The notes: generated by a model not told the origin, from the sequence alone. Counted from the stretch's first letter, positions 1-7,273 are shown. The stretch is 19,013 bases of DNA from an uncultured Collinsella sp. (GCA_900759045.1 CAAETU010000017.1:1-19013), one strand, 5' to 3'. Translations and numbers: made by a program.

Positions 1-300
1 GGCACCCTCGAGCTCGTGGAGCCCGGCGTCCCGGTCTTCCTGTTCATGGGCGAGGACGAGAACCGCAAGCTCGACGAGCGCGTCCGCGCCTTCCTCAACC
101 GCGGCGTGACCGGCGACACCGACATCAACGTCATCGACACCGCCGAGTTCGCGATCCCCGGCCTTGACGACGAGTTCCGCGTCATCGTGTCTCCGTGGAT
201 CCTCTCCTCGCTGATCACCGATCGCCTTGCCGCTTACTACGAGACGGTCACCAAGCACAACCTCAACTACCGTCGTTACTATCACCAGTTCGACTACTAA
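1..300 (+). CDS. SIS-domain phosphosugar deglycase/isomerase, C-terminal part (FrlB/GfrF-like)
   Basis: Only the last 99 residues are visible; the frame is open to the window edge, so the 5' end lies outside. The fragment resembles the C-terminal half of SIS-family sugar-phosphate enzymes of the GlmS-isomerase/FrlB type: a strand-turn reading VPVFLFMGEDENR, a helix LDERVRAFL, a segment containing VSPWILSSLITDRLAAYYE, and a C-terminus rich in Arg and Tyr (RRYYHQFDY). FrlB and GfrF enzymes deglycate 6-phosphofructoselysine to glucose 6-phosphate and lysine in the cytoplasm. The job is inferred from the next five genes, a mannose-type PTS and an FrlC-like epimerase. Other SIS enzymes, such as AgaS-type or glucosamine-6-phosphate deaminases, are possible alternatives. 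The catalytic N-terminal region is not visible. A terminator-like hairpin follows 36 bases after the stop. Confidence 0.65.
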   Translation, partial: GTLELVEPGVPVFLFMGEDENRKLDERVRAFLNRGVTGDTDINVIDTAEFAIPGLDDEFRVIVSPWILSSLITDRLAAYYETVTKHNLNYRRYYHQFDY

Positions 301-336
301 TCGGTGACAAATAAGCTACTGATCAAGAAGCACCCT

Positions 337-365
337 GCCCGGGCGCATGCGTCCGGGCATTTTTA
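337..365 (+). terminator. Terminator-like hairpin between SIS gene and PTS EIIA
   Basis: GCCCGGGCGC at 337-346 pairs with GCGTCCGGGC at 349-358, with one G-U pair and a very tight turn, and is followed by ATTTTTA. This is the form of an intrinsic terminator. The EIIA ribosome-binding site begins only 16 bases further on, so there is no room for a separate promoter. It more likely reduces than abolishes readthrough into the PTS genes. Confidence 0.7.
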
Positions 366-394
366 TGCCGAAATTCGCAAGAAAGGGGAATCGA

Positions 395-811
395 ATGAGG
401 CAGTTTATCGTTGCATCCCATGCCCATTTTGCGTCTGGAATCGTCGAGAGCATTGGGCTGCTCTCCGGCGAGCGCGAAAACGTCCATGCGCTCTCTATGT
501 ATGTCGACGGAAACGAGGACCTGACCAAGGAGGCCGCAGCGATTCTGGACGGCTTTGCCGCGGACGATGAGGTCGTCGTTTGCACCGACCTCTTTGGCGG
601 CAGCGTCAACAACGAGTTCACCAAGATCGTCCAGACGCGTCCCAACACGCACCTGGTGACCAATATGAACCTGCCGCTCCTTATTCAGCTGCTGTTCGTG
701 TCCGAATCCACCCCGATCGATGAGGCCATTCGCCAGATCGTCGAGGCGGACGACACCAAGGTCAAGTACGTCAACGACCTGCTGGGGCAGGCCGAACTCG
801 ATGAGTTTTAA
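395..811 (+). CDS. PTS mannose/fructose/sorbose family EIIA component
   Basis: Cytoplasmic EIIA of a mannose-type sugar phosphotransferase system, 138 residues, a normal length for a free-standing EIIA-Man domain. It takes phosphate from HPr and passes it to EIIB. The N-terminus MRQFIVASHAHFASG matches the family, with His9 as the likely phosphorylated residue. The start at 395 has a strong ribosome-binding site, GAAAGGGG at 381-388, 6 bases upstream. An in-frame ATG at 347 lies inside the preceding hairpin and would add 16 residues unlike the family. It is first of the tightly packed EIIA-EIIB-EIIC-EIID set. Family membership is firm; the substrate is only inferred from the flanking SIS and FrlC-like genes. 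Confidence 0.92.
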   Translation: MRQFIVASHAHFASGIVESIGLLSGERENVHALSMYVDGNEDLTKEAAAILDGFAADDEVVVCTDLFGGSVNNEFTKIVQTRPNTHLVTNMNLPLLIQLLFVSESTPIDEAIRQIVEADDTKVKYVNDLLGQAELDEF

Positions 812-828
812 TCGCTAGGGAGCACATC

Positions 829-1299
829 ATGATTCAGATGATTCGCGTGGACTATCGACTGCTGCACGGCCAGGTTGCCGTTAGCTGGACTTCGGCTCTG
901 GGTGCCGACTGCATCCTGTTGGTAAGCGACACGGTCCTCAATGACAAGCTTCGTCTGCAGGCCCTGTCCCTTGCAAAACCGGAGGGCTGCAAGGTTGTCG
1001 TCAAAAACACCGAGGATGCCGTCAAGGCGCTCCAGAGCGGTGTGACCGATAAGTACAAGCTCTTCGTGGTTTGCGAGACGATCCAGCAGGCCGGTGCCGT
1101 CGCCAAGGCGATGGGCGTCAAGAAGATCAACCTCGGCAATGTTGCCTTTAGCGAGGATGCCCGCCAGGTCTCGACGAGCGTGTTCCTTACGCCCGAAAAC
1201 GAGGCATACGTCAAAGAGCTGCTCGGCGAGGGCTACGAGCTGTTCATTCAGATGATTCCGGCAGATGCGAAGACTGACGCCGCGAAGGTCATCGGTTAG
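829..1299 (+). CDS. PTS mannose/fructose/sorbose family EIIB component
   Basis: Cytoplasmic EIIB subunit, 156 residues, the usual length. The N-terminus MIQMIRVDYRLLHGQV carries the family signature (R-x-D-x-R-L-x-H-G-Q), and His13 is the expected phosphorylation site that donates to the incoming sugar. The conserved INLGNV and FLTPE segments further on also fit. The ribosome-binding site AGGGAG at 817-822 lies 6 bases before the ATG. It follows EIIA by 17 bases and precedes EIIC by 8, so it is clearly in the same transcript. Substrate cannot be read from the sequence. Confidence 0.95.
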   Translation: MIQMIRVDYRLLHGQVAVSWTSALGADCILLVSDTVLNDKLRLQALSLAKPEGCKVVVKNTEDAVKALQSGVTDKYKLFVVCETIQQAGAVAKAMGVKKINLGNVAFSEDARQVSTSVFLTPENEAYVKELLGEGYELFIQMIPADAKTDAAKVIG

Positions 1300-1307
1300 G
1301 GGCCATC

Positions 1308-2099
1308 ATGGTTATCAAGACAATCCTGATTTTCCTTATTGCCCTTTTGGGTTATTCCGAGTGGCTGACGGGCACGAGCTACCTCCAGCGCCCGATCGTG
1401 CTCGGACCTCTGGTTGGCCTTGTCATGGGCGACATGGTGACCGGCACGATCATGGGCGCCACGATGGAGCTTGCCATGGTCGGCGCCATCTCGGTCGGTG
1501 CGTATAACCCGCCCGATACGATTTCCGGAACCATCCTGGGTGTGTCGCTTGCCATGCAGGCCGGCGCGGACGCATCGGCGGCCCTGACCCTGGGCATTCC
1601 CATCGCAACGATCGTCCTGGCGCTCGATACGGCCCTGGGCCAGCCGGTGATGCTACTGCTGGTGCACCGTATCGACAAAAACGTCGAGGACGGGGACACC
1701 AAGGCCATCACGCGCAACATGCTCATCGCCGGTTACGCGCAGAGCTGGTGCGGCCTGCTGATTATTCCCCTGGCATTCTTCTTTGGCGCCGATGCTGTTG
1801 CCAGCCTGCTCAACATCATCCCCGATTTCGTTCAGACCGGCATGGATGTCGCCGCCGCCTTCTTGCCCGCACTCGGCTTTGCGATGCTGGCGCAGATGAT
1901 TATGAACAAAACGGTGGCTCCGTTCTTCTTCGCTGGCTTCTTCCTCGTCGCCTACTTTGGCATTAGCACGACGGGCGTGGCGATCTTTGCCGCGATCATC
2001 GTCGTCGCGATGACGGTTTTGGGTGATAAGAAAAAAGCGGAGCAGCCCGCAGTGGCAACCGAGGATCCTGCGATTGGGAGTGGGTTCGATGAGTTTTAA
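1308..2099 (+). CDS. PTS mannose/fructose/sorbose family EIIC component
   Basis: Integral membrane EIIC subunit, 263 residues, which with EIID forms the sugar channel. The sequence is mostly hydrophobic, with several membrane segments. The diagnostic N-terminal region has GPLVGLVMGDMVTGTIMGA, followed by a glycine-rich stretch with ISVGAYNPPD, the conserved double proline of the family. The C-terminal tail is short, charged and cytoplasmic. Its last 11 bases overlap the start of EIID, which implies translational coupling. Confidence 0.95.
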   Translation: MVIKTILIFLIALLGYSEWLTGTSYLQRPIVLGPLVGLVMGDMVTGTIMGATMELAMVGAISVGAYNPPDTISGTILGVSLAMQAGADASAALTLGIPIATIVLALDTALGQPVMLLLVHRIDKNVEDGDTKAITRNMLIAGYAQSWCGLLIIPLAFFFGADAVASLLNIIPDFVQTGMDVAAAFLPALGFAMLAQMIMNKTVAPFFFAGFFLVAYFGISTTGVAIFAAIIVVAMTVLGDKKKAEQPAVATEDPAIGSGFDEF

Positions 2100-2925
2100 G
2101 TTTGAGTCTTCTTACGACGGGCTGATTTCCCGCGCAGACCTTAAGAAGCTGTTCTGGCGCTCGATTCCCTATGAGCATTCCTGGAACTACGAGCGTATGG
2201 GCCATATCGGCTTTATGTGGGCCCTTATGCCGATTCTTCGCAAGCTGTATCCGCAGGATGCGGACTTTAAGGCCGCCCTTAAGCGCCATATGGAGCTCTA
2301 TAACGTCACGCCGTACATCTCGACGCTCCCCATGTCCATCGCCGCTGCAATGGAAGAGGTCAACGCTACTGACGATAGCTTTGACACGAGCGCGATCTCA
2401 AATGTCAAGCTTGCTTTGATGGGACCGCTGTCCGGTGTGGGCGATGCCTTCTACTGGGGCACGCTGCGAATTTTGGCAACGGGTGTCGGCACGTCGCTGG
2501 CGCTACAGGGCTCTATTCTTGGCCCGATTTTGTTCCTGCTCGTGTTCAATGTCCCTCACTACATCATCCGTTACCTGCTGACGTTTGTGGGGTATCGCTT
2601 TGGCTCGGACATGATCAGCAAGGTCCAGGAATCGGGCATTATGGACACGATCGTCAAGATGGCCTCTATCATGGGCGCCATGGTGATCGGCGCTATGACC
2701 ATGGAGATGGTCACCGTGGACATTCCGCTCATGGTCGGTGCGGGCGATGGTGCTCAGACGCTGGCCGAGCTGCTCAACGGAATCTTCCCGGGCTTTGTCA
2801 CGATGGGGCTGTTTGGAATCGTCTATCTCATGCTCAAGAAGAAGATGAATCCGCTCGTGATCATGCTCGTGATCCTGCTCGTGAGTATTGCCGGCGCGTT
2901 CTTTGGAGTGCTTGGTGTTCAGTAG
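2089..2925 (+). CDS. PTS mannose/fructose/sorbose family EIID component
   Basis: Membrane EIID subunit, 278 residues. Family features include the N-terminal LISRADLKKLFWRS, the N-Y-E-R-M motif (here WNYERMGHIGF), the segment YNVTPYISTLPMSIAAAMEE, and GPLSGVGDAFYWGT, which is nearly diagnostic for EIID. The C-terminal third has two or three hydrophobic helices. I chose the ATG at 2089 inside the end of EIIC because the protein then begins as family members do (MSFKFESSYDG) and GGGAG lies just upstream at 2076-2080. An upstream in-frame start at 2023 would add unrelated residues. A hairpin with a short T run follows the stop. Confidence 0.95.
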   Translation: MSFKFESSYDGLISRADLKKLFWRSIPYEHSWNYERMGHIGFMWALMPILRKLYPQDADFKAALKRHMELYNVTPYISTLPMSIAAAMEEVNATDDSFDTSAISNVKLALMGPLSGVGDAFYWGTLRILATGVGTSLALQGSILGPILFLLVFNVPHYIIRYLLTFVGYRFGSDMISKVQESGIMDTIVKMASIMGAMVIGAMTMEMVTVDIPLMVGAGDGAQTLAELLNGIFPGFVTMGLFGIVYLMLKKKMNPLVIMLVILLVSIAGAFFGVLGVQ

Positions 2926-2957
2926 GGCATCCGTCATAATGAGAATAATGTAAGAGG

Positions 2958-2991
2958 GGGCGTCGCGCACACTGTGCTGCGGCGCCCTTTT
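2958..2991 (+). terminator. Terminator-like hairpin between EIID and the FrlC-like gene
   Basis: GGGCGTCGCGCACA at 2958-2971 pairs with TGTGCTGCGGCGCCC at 2973-2987, with one bulged base and one G-U pair, and is followed by four Ts. The FrlC-like ribosome-binding site begins 5 bases later, so this too looks like an internal, partially terminating hairpin rather than an operon end. The short T run makes it weaker than the terminators after mazG or eno. Confidence 0.6.
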
Positions 2992-3008
2992 GCCGAAAGG
3001 TGGACAAG

Positions 3009-3845
3009 ATGGAGTATCCGCAGCTTGCCGTCATGAATATCAGCCATCGTTATTTTGACCTTGAGGAATTCTTTTCTTCGGCAGCGGCCTCGGGCTACAC
3101 GTGTTGCGAGCTTTGGACCGGGGCGATGCATCTGTATGTCGATTGCCATGGATACGATTCGCTCGAGCAGGTGCGGGAGCTGTCGCAGCGGTATGGGGTT
3201 CGGATTGTGGGGCTTTGTCCCGAACAGAACAACCCCAAGCCGTGGAATATCGCGGCGCGTGGGAATGAGGCGCGTGCCCGCACGCTCGCGTACTTTAAGA
3301 ACGTTGTGGATATCGCGGCGGAGCTTGGAGCCGAGCAGGTCATGGTCTCGAGTGGCTGGGCATTTTTGAACGAGCCGATCGAGGACGCGTGGGGTCGCAG
3401 CGCCTCGATGCTGCGTGCGATTGCCGAGCATGCGGGAGAGCGCGGCGTGCGACTGGTGCTCGAGGCCCTACAGCCGGTTGAGTCGATGATCGTGAACTCG
3501 GCGGCCGACACGAAGCGCATGATCGAGGCAGTTGATCATCCGGCACTTAAGGCGTGTCTGGATTTGGGCGCTATGGCGGTGGCAGGGGATACCATCGACG
3601 ATTATTTCGATCTGCTTGGCGAAGATGTCGCCCACGTGCATTTTGTCGATGTTGCGGCAGATGGCACGACGCATCTTGCCTGGGGTGACGGCGACCGCGA
3701 TATGCGCGCCGACCTGGATAGGCTGGTGGCGCGCGGCTATCGCGGAGTTGTTTCGGCCGAGACCTATGACGGGCGCTATTTCGCCGACCCCGCAGCTGCC
3801 GATGCGCAGGTAATGGCAGAGTATCGTCGTGCGATTGGCGCCTAG
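3009..3845 (+). CDS. Sugar phosphate isomerase/epimerase, TIM-barrel family (FrlC-like)
   Basis: 278 residues of the AP-endonuclease-2/xylose-isomerase-like TIM-barrel family. Likely divalent-metal ligands are Glu152 (LVLEALQPVES), Asp185 (ACLDLGAM), His211 (VHFVDVA) and Glu251 (VSAETYDG), evenly spread at strand ends as the family requires. The pattern CPEQNNPKPWN near residue 70 and the region around Glu152 recall FrlC, which interconverts psicoselysine and fructoselysine. ATG 3009 is chosen because AAAGGTGG at 2996-3003 is 5 bases upstream; GTG 3000 lies inside that site. Together with the SIS gene and the PTS it suggests Amadori-product use. A tagatose/psicose-type epimerase or other hexulose epimerase would also fit the fold. 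The family is firm; the substrate is inferred. Confidence 0.8.
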   Translation: MEYPQLAVMNISHRYFDLEEFFSSAAASGYTCCELWTGAMHLYVDCHGYDSLEQVRELSQRYGVRIVGLCPEQNNPKPWNIAARGNEARARTLAYFKNVVDIAAELGAEQVMVSSGWAFLNEPIEDAWGRSASMLRAIAEHAGERGVRLVLEALQPVESMIVNSAADTKRMIEAVDHPALKACLDLGAMAVAGDTIDDYFDLLGEDVAHVHFVDVAADGTTHLAWGDGDRDMRADLDRLVARGYRGVVSAETYDGRYFADPAAADAQVMAEYRRAIGA

Positions 3846-3933
3846 GCGGGTTTGGGTTGCGGCGATCTGCCCTATGTTTCCAAATGAATACGGCGTGAGC
3901 GGCTGCGATGGATTTTCCCCGCAAACACTCTAG

Positions 3934-3939
3934 TATGCT
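3934..3939 (+). promoter_or_regulatory. hisZG: Possible -10 element of the his operon promoter
   Basis: TATGCT at 3934-3939, in an AT-richer patch of the 169-base gap before hisZG, is the best -10 candidate. No good -35 hexamer stands 16-18 bases upstream; the nearest AT-rich stretch, GATTTT at 3911-3916, is weak. If used, transcription would start at about 3946 and the 3949-3978 hairpin would sit at the extreme 5' end of the mRNA. Confidence 0.35.
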
Positions 3940-3948
3940 AAAGTACCC

Positions 3949-3978
3949 AGAAGACCGGCGGAGCTATGCCGGTCTTCT
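3949..3978 (+). promoter_or_regulatory. Perfect 11-bp stem-loop in the his operon leader
   Basis: AGAAGACCGGC at 3949-3959 pairs perfectly with GCCGGTCTTCT at 3968-3978 around an 8-base loop. It lies 36 bases before the hisZG start and about 100 bases after the FrlC-like gene. No T run follows on either strand, so it is a poor intrinsic terminator. It could be a 5'-end mRNA hairpin, an inverted-repeat operator, or a weak end for the upstream gene. No histidine-rich leader peptide or T-box is visible nearby. Confidence 0.5.
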
Positions 3979-4014
3979 GTTCTATACGAAACACAGCATG
4001 AGGAGGCTCACCAG

Positions 4015-5730
4015 ATGACGGCCACACCGTGGGGATTCCGGGACATATTGCCCGAGGAGGCTCAGGCGCGCGAGGAGATTGCGCTGACGGTGAAGGGCTG
4101 CTTTAGGGAGCATCATTACCTGCCGGTCGAGACGCCGCTGCTCGAGGACAAGGGTTCGCTCGAGGAGGGCGGCCGCATTGCGGACACCCCGTTTAAGCTC
4201 TTTGATGATGACGGCCGCCTGCTGGTGGTCCGTCCCGACAACACGCTGCCGATCGTGCGCTTGGTTTCGACCCGCATGCGCGCGGCCGATCTGCCGCTGC
4301 GCCTTCGCTACGAGGCGCCGGTGGTTCGCGAATGCCAGCGCAATGCCGGCGGCTCGCGTCAGTTTACGCAGTTGGGTTTTGAGCTTATCGGTGTGGGCGA
4401 CACCGCGGGCGATGTCGAGATCGTCTCGCTGGTGGCGGAGGCCGTGCGCAAGCTGGCGCTGCCCGATGCGCGCATTATTGCGGGCAGCGTTCGTCCGTTT
4501 AAGGAACTGCTCGCGGCCTGTGAGGATCGCGAACTGGCTGCCGAGGCATTGCGTTGCGTACACGCCAACGACTTTGTGGGCCTCGATGCCCGTGTGGCGG
4601 CAAGCGCCGAGCCCGAGGCCGTCAAGGCTGCCATCAGCGAGCTGCCGCGCTTGCACGGCGGCGCTGAGGTACTCGACCGCGTCGACGCGCTTCTGGCGGC
4701 GGTGGGCATTGTCGCGCCGCTCACGCGCGAGCTGCGTGCCCTGGTCGAGGGCCTGGCTCCCGAGGACGCCCAGGTGCTGTCCTTCGACTTCTCCATCATG
4801 AACTCGTTTGATTACTACACGGGTCTGGTCTTTAAGGCCTATGCCGGCGGCCTGCCCGATCCGGTGGGTTCGGGCGGACGCTACGACTCCATCTTTACCG
4901 GTGCATTTGGCGACGGCATCGAGGTGCCGGCGGCGGGCTTTGCCTTTTCGCTCGAGCGTCTGGAAGCCGCGCGAACTTCGGTCGAGGACGCCGCTTCCGA
5001 TGGCGACCACGCCGTGGGCCGTGGCGCCGAGGGTCCGCTTCGCATTGCCGTGCCCAAGGGCTCGCTCAAGGCCGACACGCTCGACGTACTCGAGGCCGCA
5101 GGTCTGGACGTCTCTGAGCTGCGTGACCCCGGCCGTCACCTCATCGTGCGCGGCCGCGACACACAGGCCGGTGAGGGTGCGGTCGGCGATATCGAGTTTG
5201 TCATCGTGCGTCCCAGCGACGCGCCCGCCTTTGTGGGCTGCGGCGGTGCCGACTGCGGCATCTGCGGCTGGGACTCGCTTATCGAGGCAGACCTCAACCT
5301 GCTGCAGCTGGTCGACCTGGGCTACGGCCTGTGCACGTTTATCGAGGCGGAGCCCGCGTGGCGCGCCGGCCAGGCCGAGCGCAACTATGCCCGCCGTGGG
5401 TCGCTTCGCGTGGCAACCAAGTACCCGCGCATCGCGAGTGCCTGGTATGCCGAGCGCGGCGTGAACGCCGACATCGTCTCGCTGCACGGCAACATCGAGC
5501 TGGGCCCCATTGTCGGCATGACCGACCGTATCGTGGACATCACCGCCACGGGCGCCACGCTGCGCGATAACGACCTCGTTATTACTGGTCGCATTATGGA
5601 CTGCACGGCCCGCTTCTTTGTCAATCCGGGTGCCGCACGTCTGGATCCGCGCGTGCGCAATCTGGCAGATCGCTTGGCGGCAGCCGTGAAGGACAAGCAT
5701 TTTGAGCCCGTTGCGGGCTCGGCACAATAG
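4015..5730 (+). CDS. hisZG: Fused ATP phosphoribosyltransferase, HisZ regulatory plus HisG catalytic domains
   Basis: 571 residues joining two proteins that are normally separate. Residues 1 to about 320 are HisZ, a histidyl-tRNA-synthetase-like regulatory subunit without the anticodon-binding domain: N-terminal TPWGFRDILPEEA, VRPDNTLPIVR, SRQFTQLGFELIG, FDYYTGLVF (265-273) and GSGGRYD (285-291). An acidic linker covers about 322-341. Residues 342-571 are the short form of HisG, beginning LRIAVPKGSLK, with VATKYPRIA, the IELGPIVGMTDRIVDI region and the PRPP-binding loop DITATGATLR (508-517). The enzyme condenses ATP with PRPP, the first step of histidine synthesis; HisZ confers histidine feedback. 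The ATG at 4015 has AGGAGG at 4001-4006, 8 bases before it. There is no stop or frameshift between the domains. Three cysteines (409, 414, 417) near the substrate site are unusual. Confidence 0.93.
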   Translation: MTATPWGFRDILPEEAQAREEIALTVKGCFREHHYLPVETPLLEDKGSLEEGGRIADTPFKLFDDDGRLLVVRPDNTLPIVRLVSTRMRAADLPLRLRYEAPVVRECQRNAGGSRQFTQLGFELIGVGDTAGDVEIVSLVAEAVRKLALPDARIIAGSVRPFKELLAACEDRELAAEALRCVHANDFVGLDARVAASAEPEAVKAAISELPRLHGGAEVLDRVDALLAAVGIVAPLTRELRALVEGLAPEDAQVLSFDFSIMNSFDYYTGLVFKAYAGGLPDPVGSGGRYDSIFTGAFGDGIEVPAAGFAFSLERLEAARTSVEDAASDGDHAVGRGAEGPLRIAVPKGSLKADTLDVLEAAGLDVSELRDPGRHLIVRGRDTQAGEGAVGDIEFVIVRPSDAPAFVGCGGADCGICGWDSLIEADLNLLQLVDLGYGLCTFIEAEPAWRAGQAERNYARRGSLRVATKYPRIASAWYAERGVNADIVSLHGNIELGPIVGMTDRIVDITATGATLRDNDLVITGRIMDCTARFFVNPGAARLDPRVRNLADRLAAAVKDKHFEPVAGSAQ

Positions 5731-5802
5731 CTCGAGCACGCACGGGCGCCCCAACGTCCGGGCTGCGGGCCGACTGGCGCCGTCGCCCGGACTCTCGTTT
5801 TT
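5704..5802 (+). promoter_or_regulatory. Two hairpins with a T run between hisZG and hisD
   Basis: GAGCCCG/CGGGCTC (5704-5710 and 5714-5720) forms a tight hairpin over the end of the HisG coding part. GTCCGGGC/GCCCGGAC (5756-5763 and 5785-5792) forms an 8-bp stem with a GC-rich inner region and is followed, after TCTCG, by five Ts (5798-5802). The 106-base gap is the longest inside the his operon. Partial termination or mRNA processing at this point would change HisZG output relative to the rest. Whether it works in vivo cannot be read from the sequence. Confidence 0.45.
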
Positions 5803-5836
5803 CGAACAAAAACCTCGACCGATAGGGGATACCGAT

Positions 5837-7273
5837 ATGAAGACCATCAAGCTTGCTCCCGGTGAGCGCCTCGTTACCAACCAGCTCAACCGTAAGGGCG
5901 TGCTGCCGCAAAACATCGTCGACGCCGCCCGCGATATCGTGGCCAACGTGCGTGCCAACGGCGATGCCGCGGTGCGCGACTATTGTCAGCGCTTTGACGG
6001 CGTTGAGCTGCAGAGCTTCCGTCTGCCGCAAGAGCAGATCGATGCCGCGCTCGAAGGCCTCGATCCCGCTTTTGTCGCGGCGCTCGAAAAGGCTGCACGC
6101 CAGATTCGCGAGTTCCACCAGCGCGAGGTCGAGCAGAGCTGGTTTACCACGCGCCCGGACGGCACAATGCTCGGCGTTAAAGTGACCCCGCTCGCGGCTG
6201 CCGGCATCTACGTGCCGGGCGGTCGTGCGCAGTACCCTTCCACCGTGCTTATGAACGCCATTCCCGCCAAGGTCGCTGGCGTTGAGCGCGTGGTCATGGT
6301 GACCCCGCCGCAAAAGGACGGCCTGATAAGCCCCTACACGCTCGCCGCGGCAAAGCTCGGCGGCGTGGACGAGATCTATATGGTGGGCGGCGCCCAGGCC
6401 GTGGCCGCACTGGCGTACGGTACCGAGACCATTCCGCGCGTCGACAAAATCACCGGCCCGGGCAACGCCTTTGTCGCCGCTGCCAAACAGATTGTCTCGG
6501 GTGACGTGGGTATCGATATGGTCGCCGGTCCCTCCGAGGTCTGCGTGCTGGCCGACGCCACGGCCAAGCCCATGGTGGTCGCGGCCGACCTGATGGCCCA
6601 GGCCGAGCACGATCCGCTGGCGGCCTGCTATCTGGTGACCTGCGACGAGCAGTTTGCGCGTGAGGTCGAGGCGGGTATCGATATTCTGGTAGCGCAGTCG
6701 CCGCGTGCCGAGATCACGCGTGCCTCGCTCGACAATGAGGGCACCATCGTGGTGGCCGCCGACATGGCTGCCGCCGTCGAGGCGGTGAACACCGTGGCGC
6801 CCGAGCACCTGGAGCTGCACTGCAAGGATGCGATGGGTCTGCTTGGCGGTATTCGCAACGCCGGCGCCATCTTTGTGGGCGCTTGGAGCTCCGAGCCGCT
6901 CGGCGATTACGTTGCTGGCCCCAATCACACGCTGCCGACCGGCGGCACGGCCATGTTCTCCAACCCGCTTTCGGTGGAGGAGTTCGTCAAGCGCTCGAGT
7001 GTTATCTGCTATACACCCGAGGGCCTGCTCTCGGACGCTCCCGCCACGCAGCGTCTAGCCGAGGCCGAGGGCCTGTGGGCACACGCGCTTTCCGCCGCGC
7101 TGCGTCGCCGTGTGCTAGAGCAGGGCGAGGATGCCGTGAGCGTCGAGTCGCTCGCCGCGGCCGACCTGACCAAGGTCGCCTGGCCGGGCGACGCCGTGGC
7201 GACGGTTGCTGAGGGCGTGGACCTGGCGGCGGCTGCGGGCGGTGCCGCTGGCGCGACCGGCGAGGAGGCCTAA
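5837..7273 (+). CDS. hisD: Histidinol dehydrogenase
   Basis: 478 residues. It oxidises L-histidinol in two NAD-dependent steps to L-histidine, the last reaction of the pathway, as a zinc enzyme in the cytoplasm. Seen: GPGNAFVAAAKQIVSGDVG, the GPSE motif, QAEHD with zinc ligands Gln255 and His258, Asp357 in GDYVAGPNHTLPTGG, and His416 in GLWAHAL. The spacing of these four matches the Gln/His/Asp/His set of E. coli HisD. The ATG at 5837 has AGGGG 8 bases upstream; earlier in-frame starts fall in the hairpin region. The protein is about 50 residues longer than usual because of a C-terminal tail after His416 ending in an Ala/Gly-rich stretch. The hisC start follows directly after the stop, and the hisC ribosome-binding site lies inside this tail's coding sequence. 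Confidence 0.97.
   Translation: MKTIKLAPGERLVTNQLNRKGVLPQNIVDAARDIVANVRANGDAAVRDYCQRFDGVELQSFRLPQEQIDAALEGLDPAFVAALEKAARQIREFHQREVEQSWFTTRPDGTMLGVKVTPLAAAGIYVPGGRAQYPSTVLMNAIPAKVAGVERVVMVTPPQKDGLISPYTLAAAKLGGVDEIYMVGGAQAVAALAYGTETIPRVDKITGPGNAFVAAAKQIVSGDVGIDMVAGPSEVCVLADATAKPMVVAADLMAQAEHDPLAACYLVTCDEQFAREVEAGIDILVAQSPRAEITRASLDNEGTIVVAADMAAAVEAVNTVAPEHLELHCKDAMGLLGGIRNAGAIFVGAWSSEPLGDYVAGPNHTLPTGGTAMFSNPLSVEEFVKRSSVICYTPEGLLSDAPATQRLAEAEGLWAHALSAALRRRVLEQGEDAVSVESLAAADLTKVAWPGDAVATVAEGVDLAAAAGGAAGATGEEA

Noticed and set aside
3846..4014. T-box riboswitch or classical his attenuator before the his operon
   Set aside because: The gap is short, holds no run of histidine codons, no T-box consensus and no hairpin followed by a T run.
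3998..4018. Mini-ORF ATG AGG AGG CTC ACC AGA TGA overlapping the hisZG start, as a possible leader peptide
   Set aside because: It has no histidine codons and no ribosome-binding site of its own; its AGGAGG is simply the Shine-Dalgarno of hisZG.
3982..5958. Long minus-strand open frame (658 codons) opposite hisZG
   Set aside because: It is antisense to a clearly recognised gene, its translation is low-complexity and resembles no family, and such frames are expected opposite high-GC genes.
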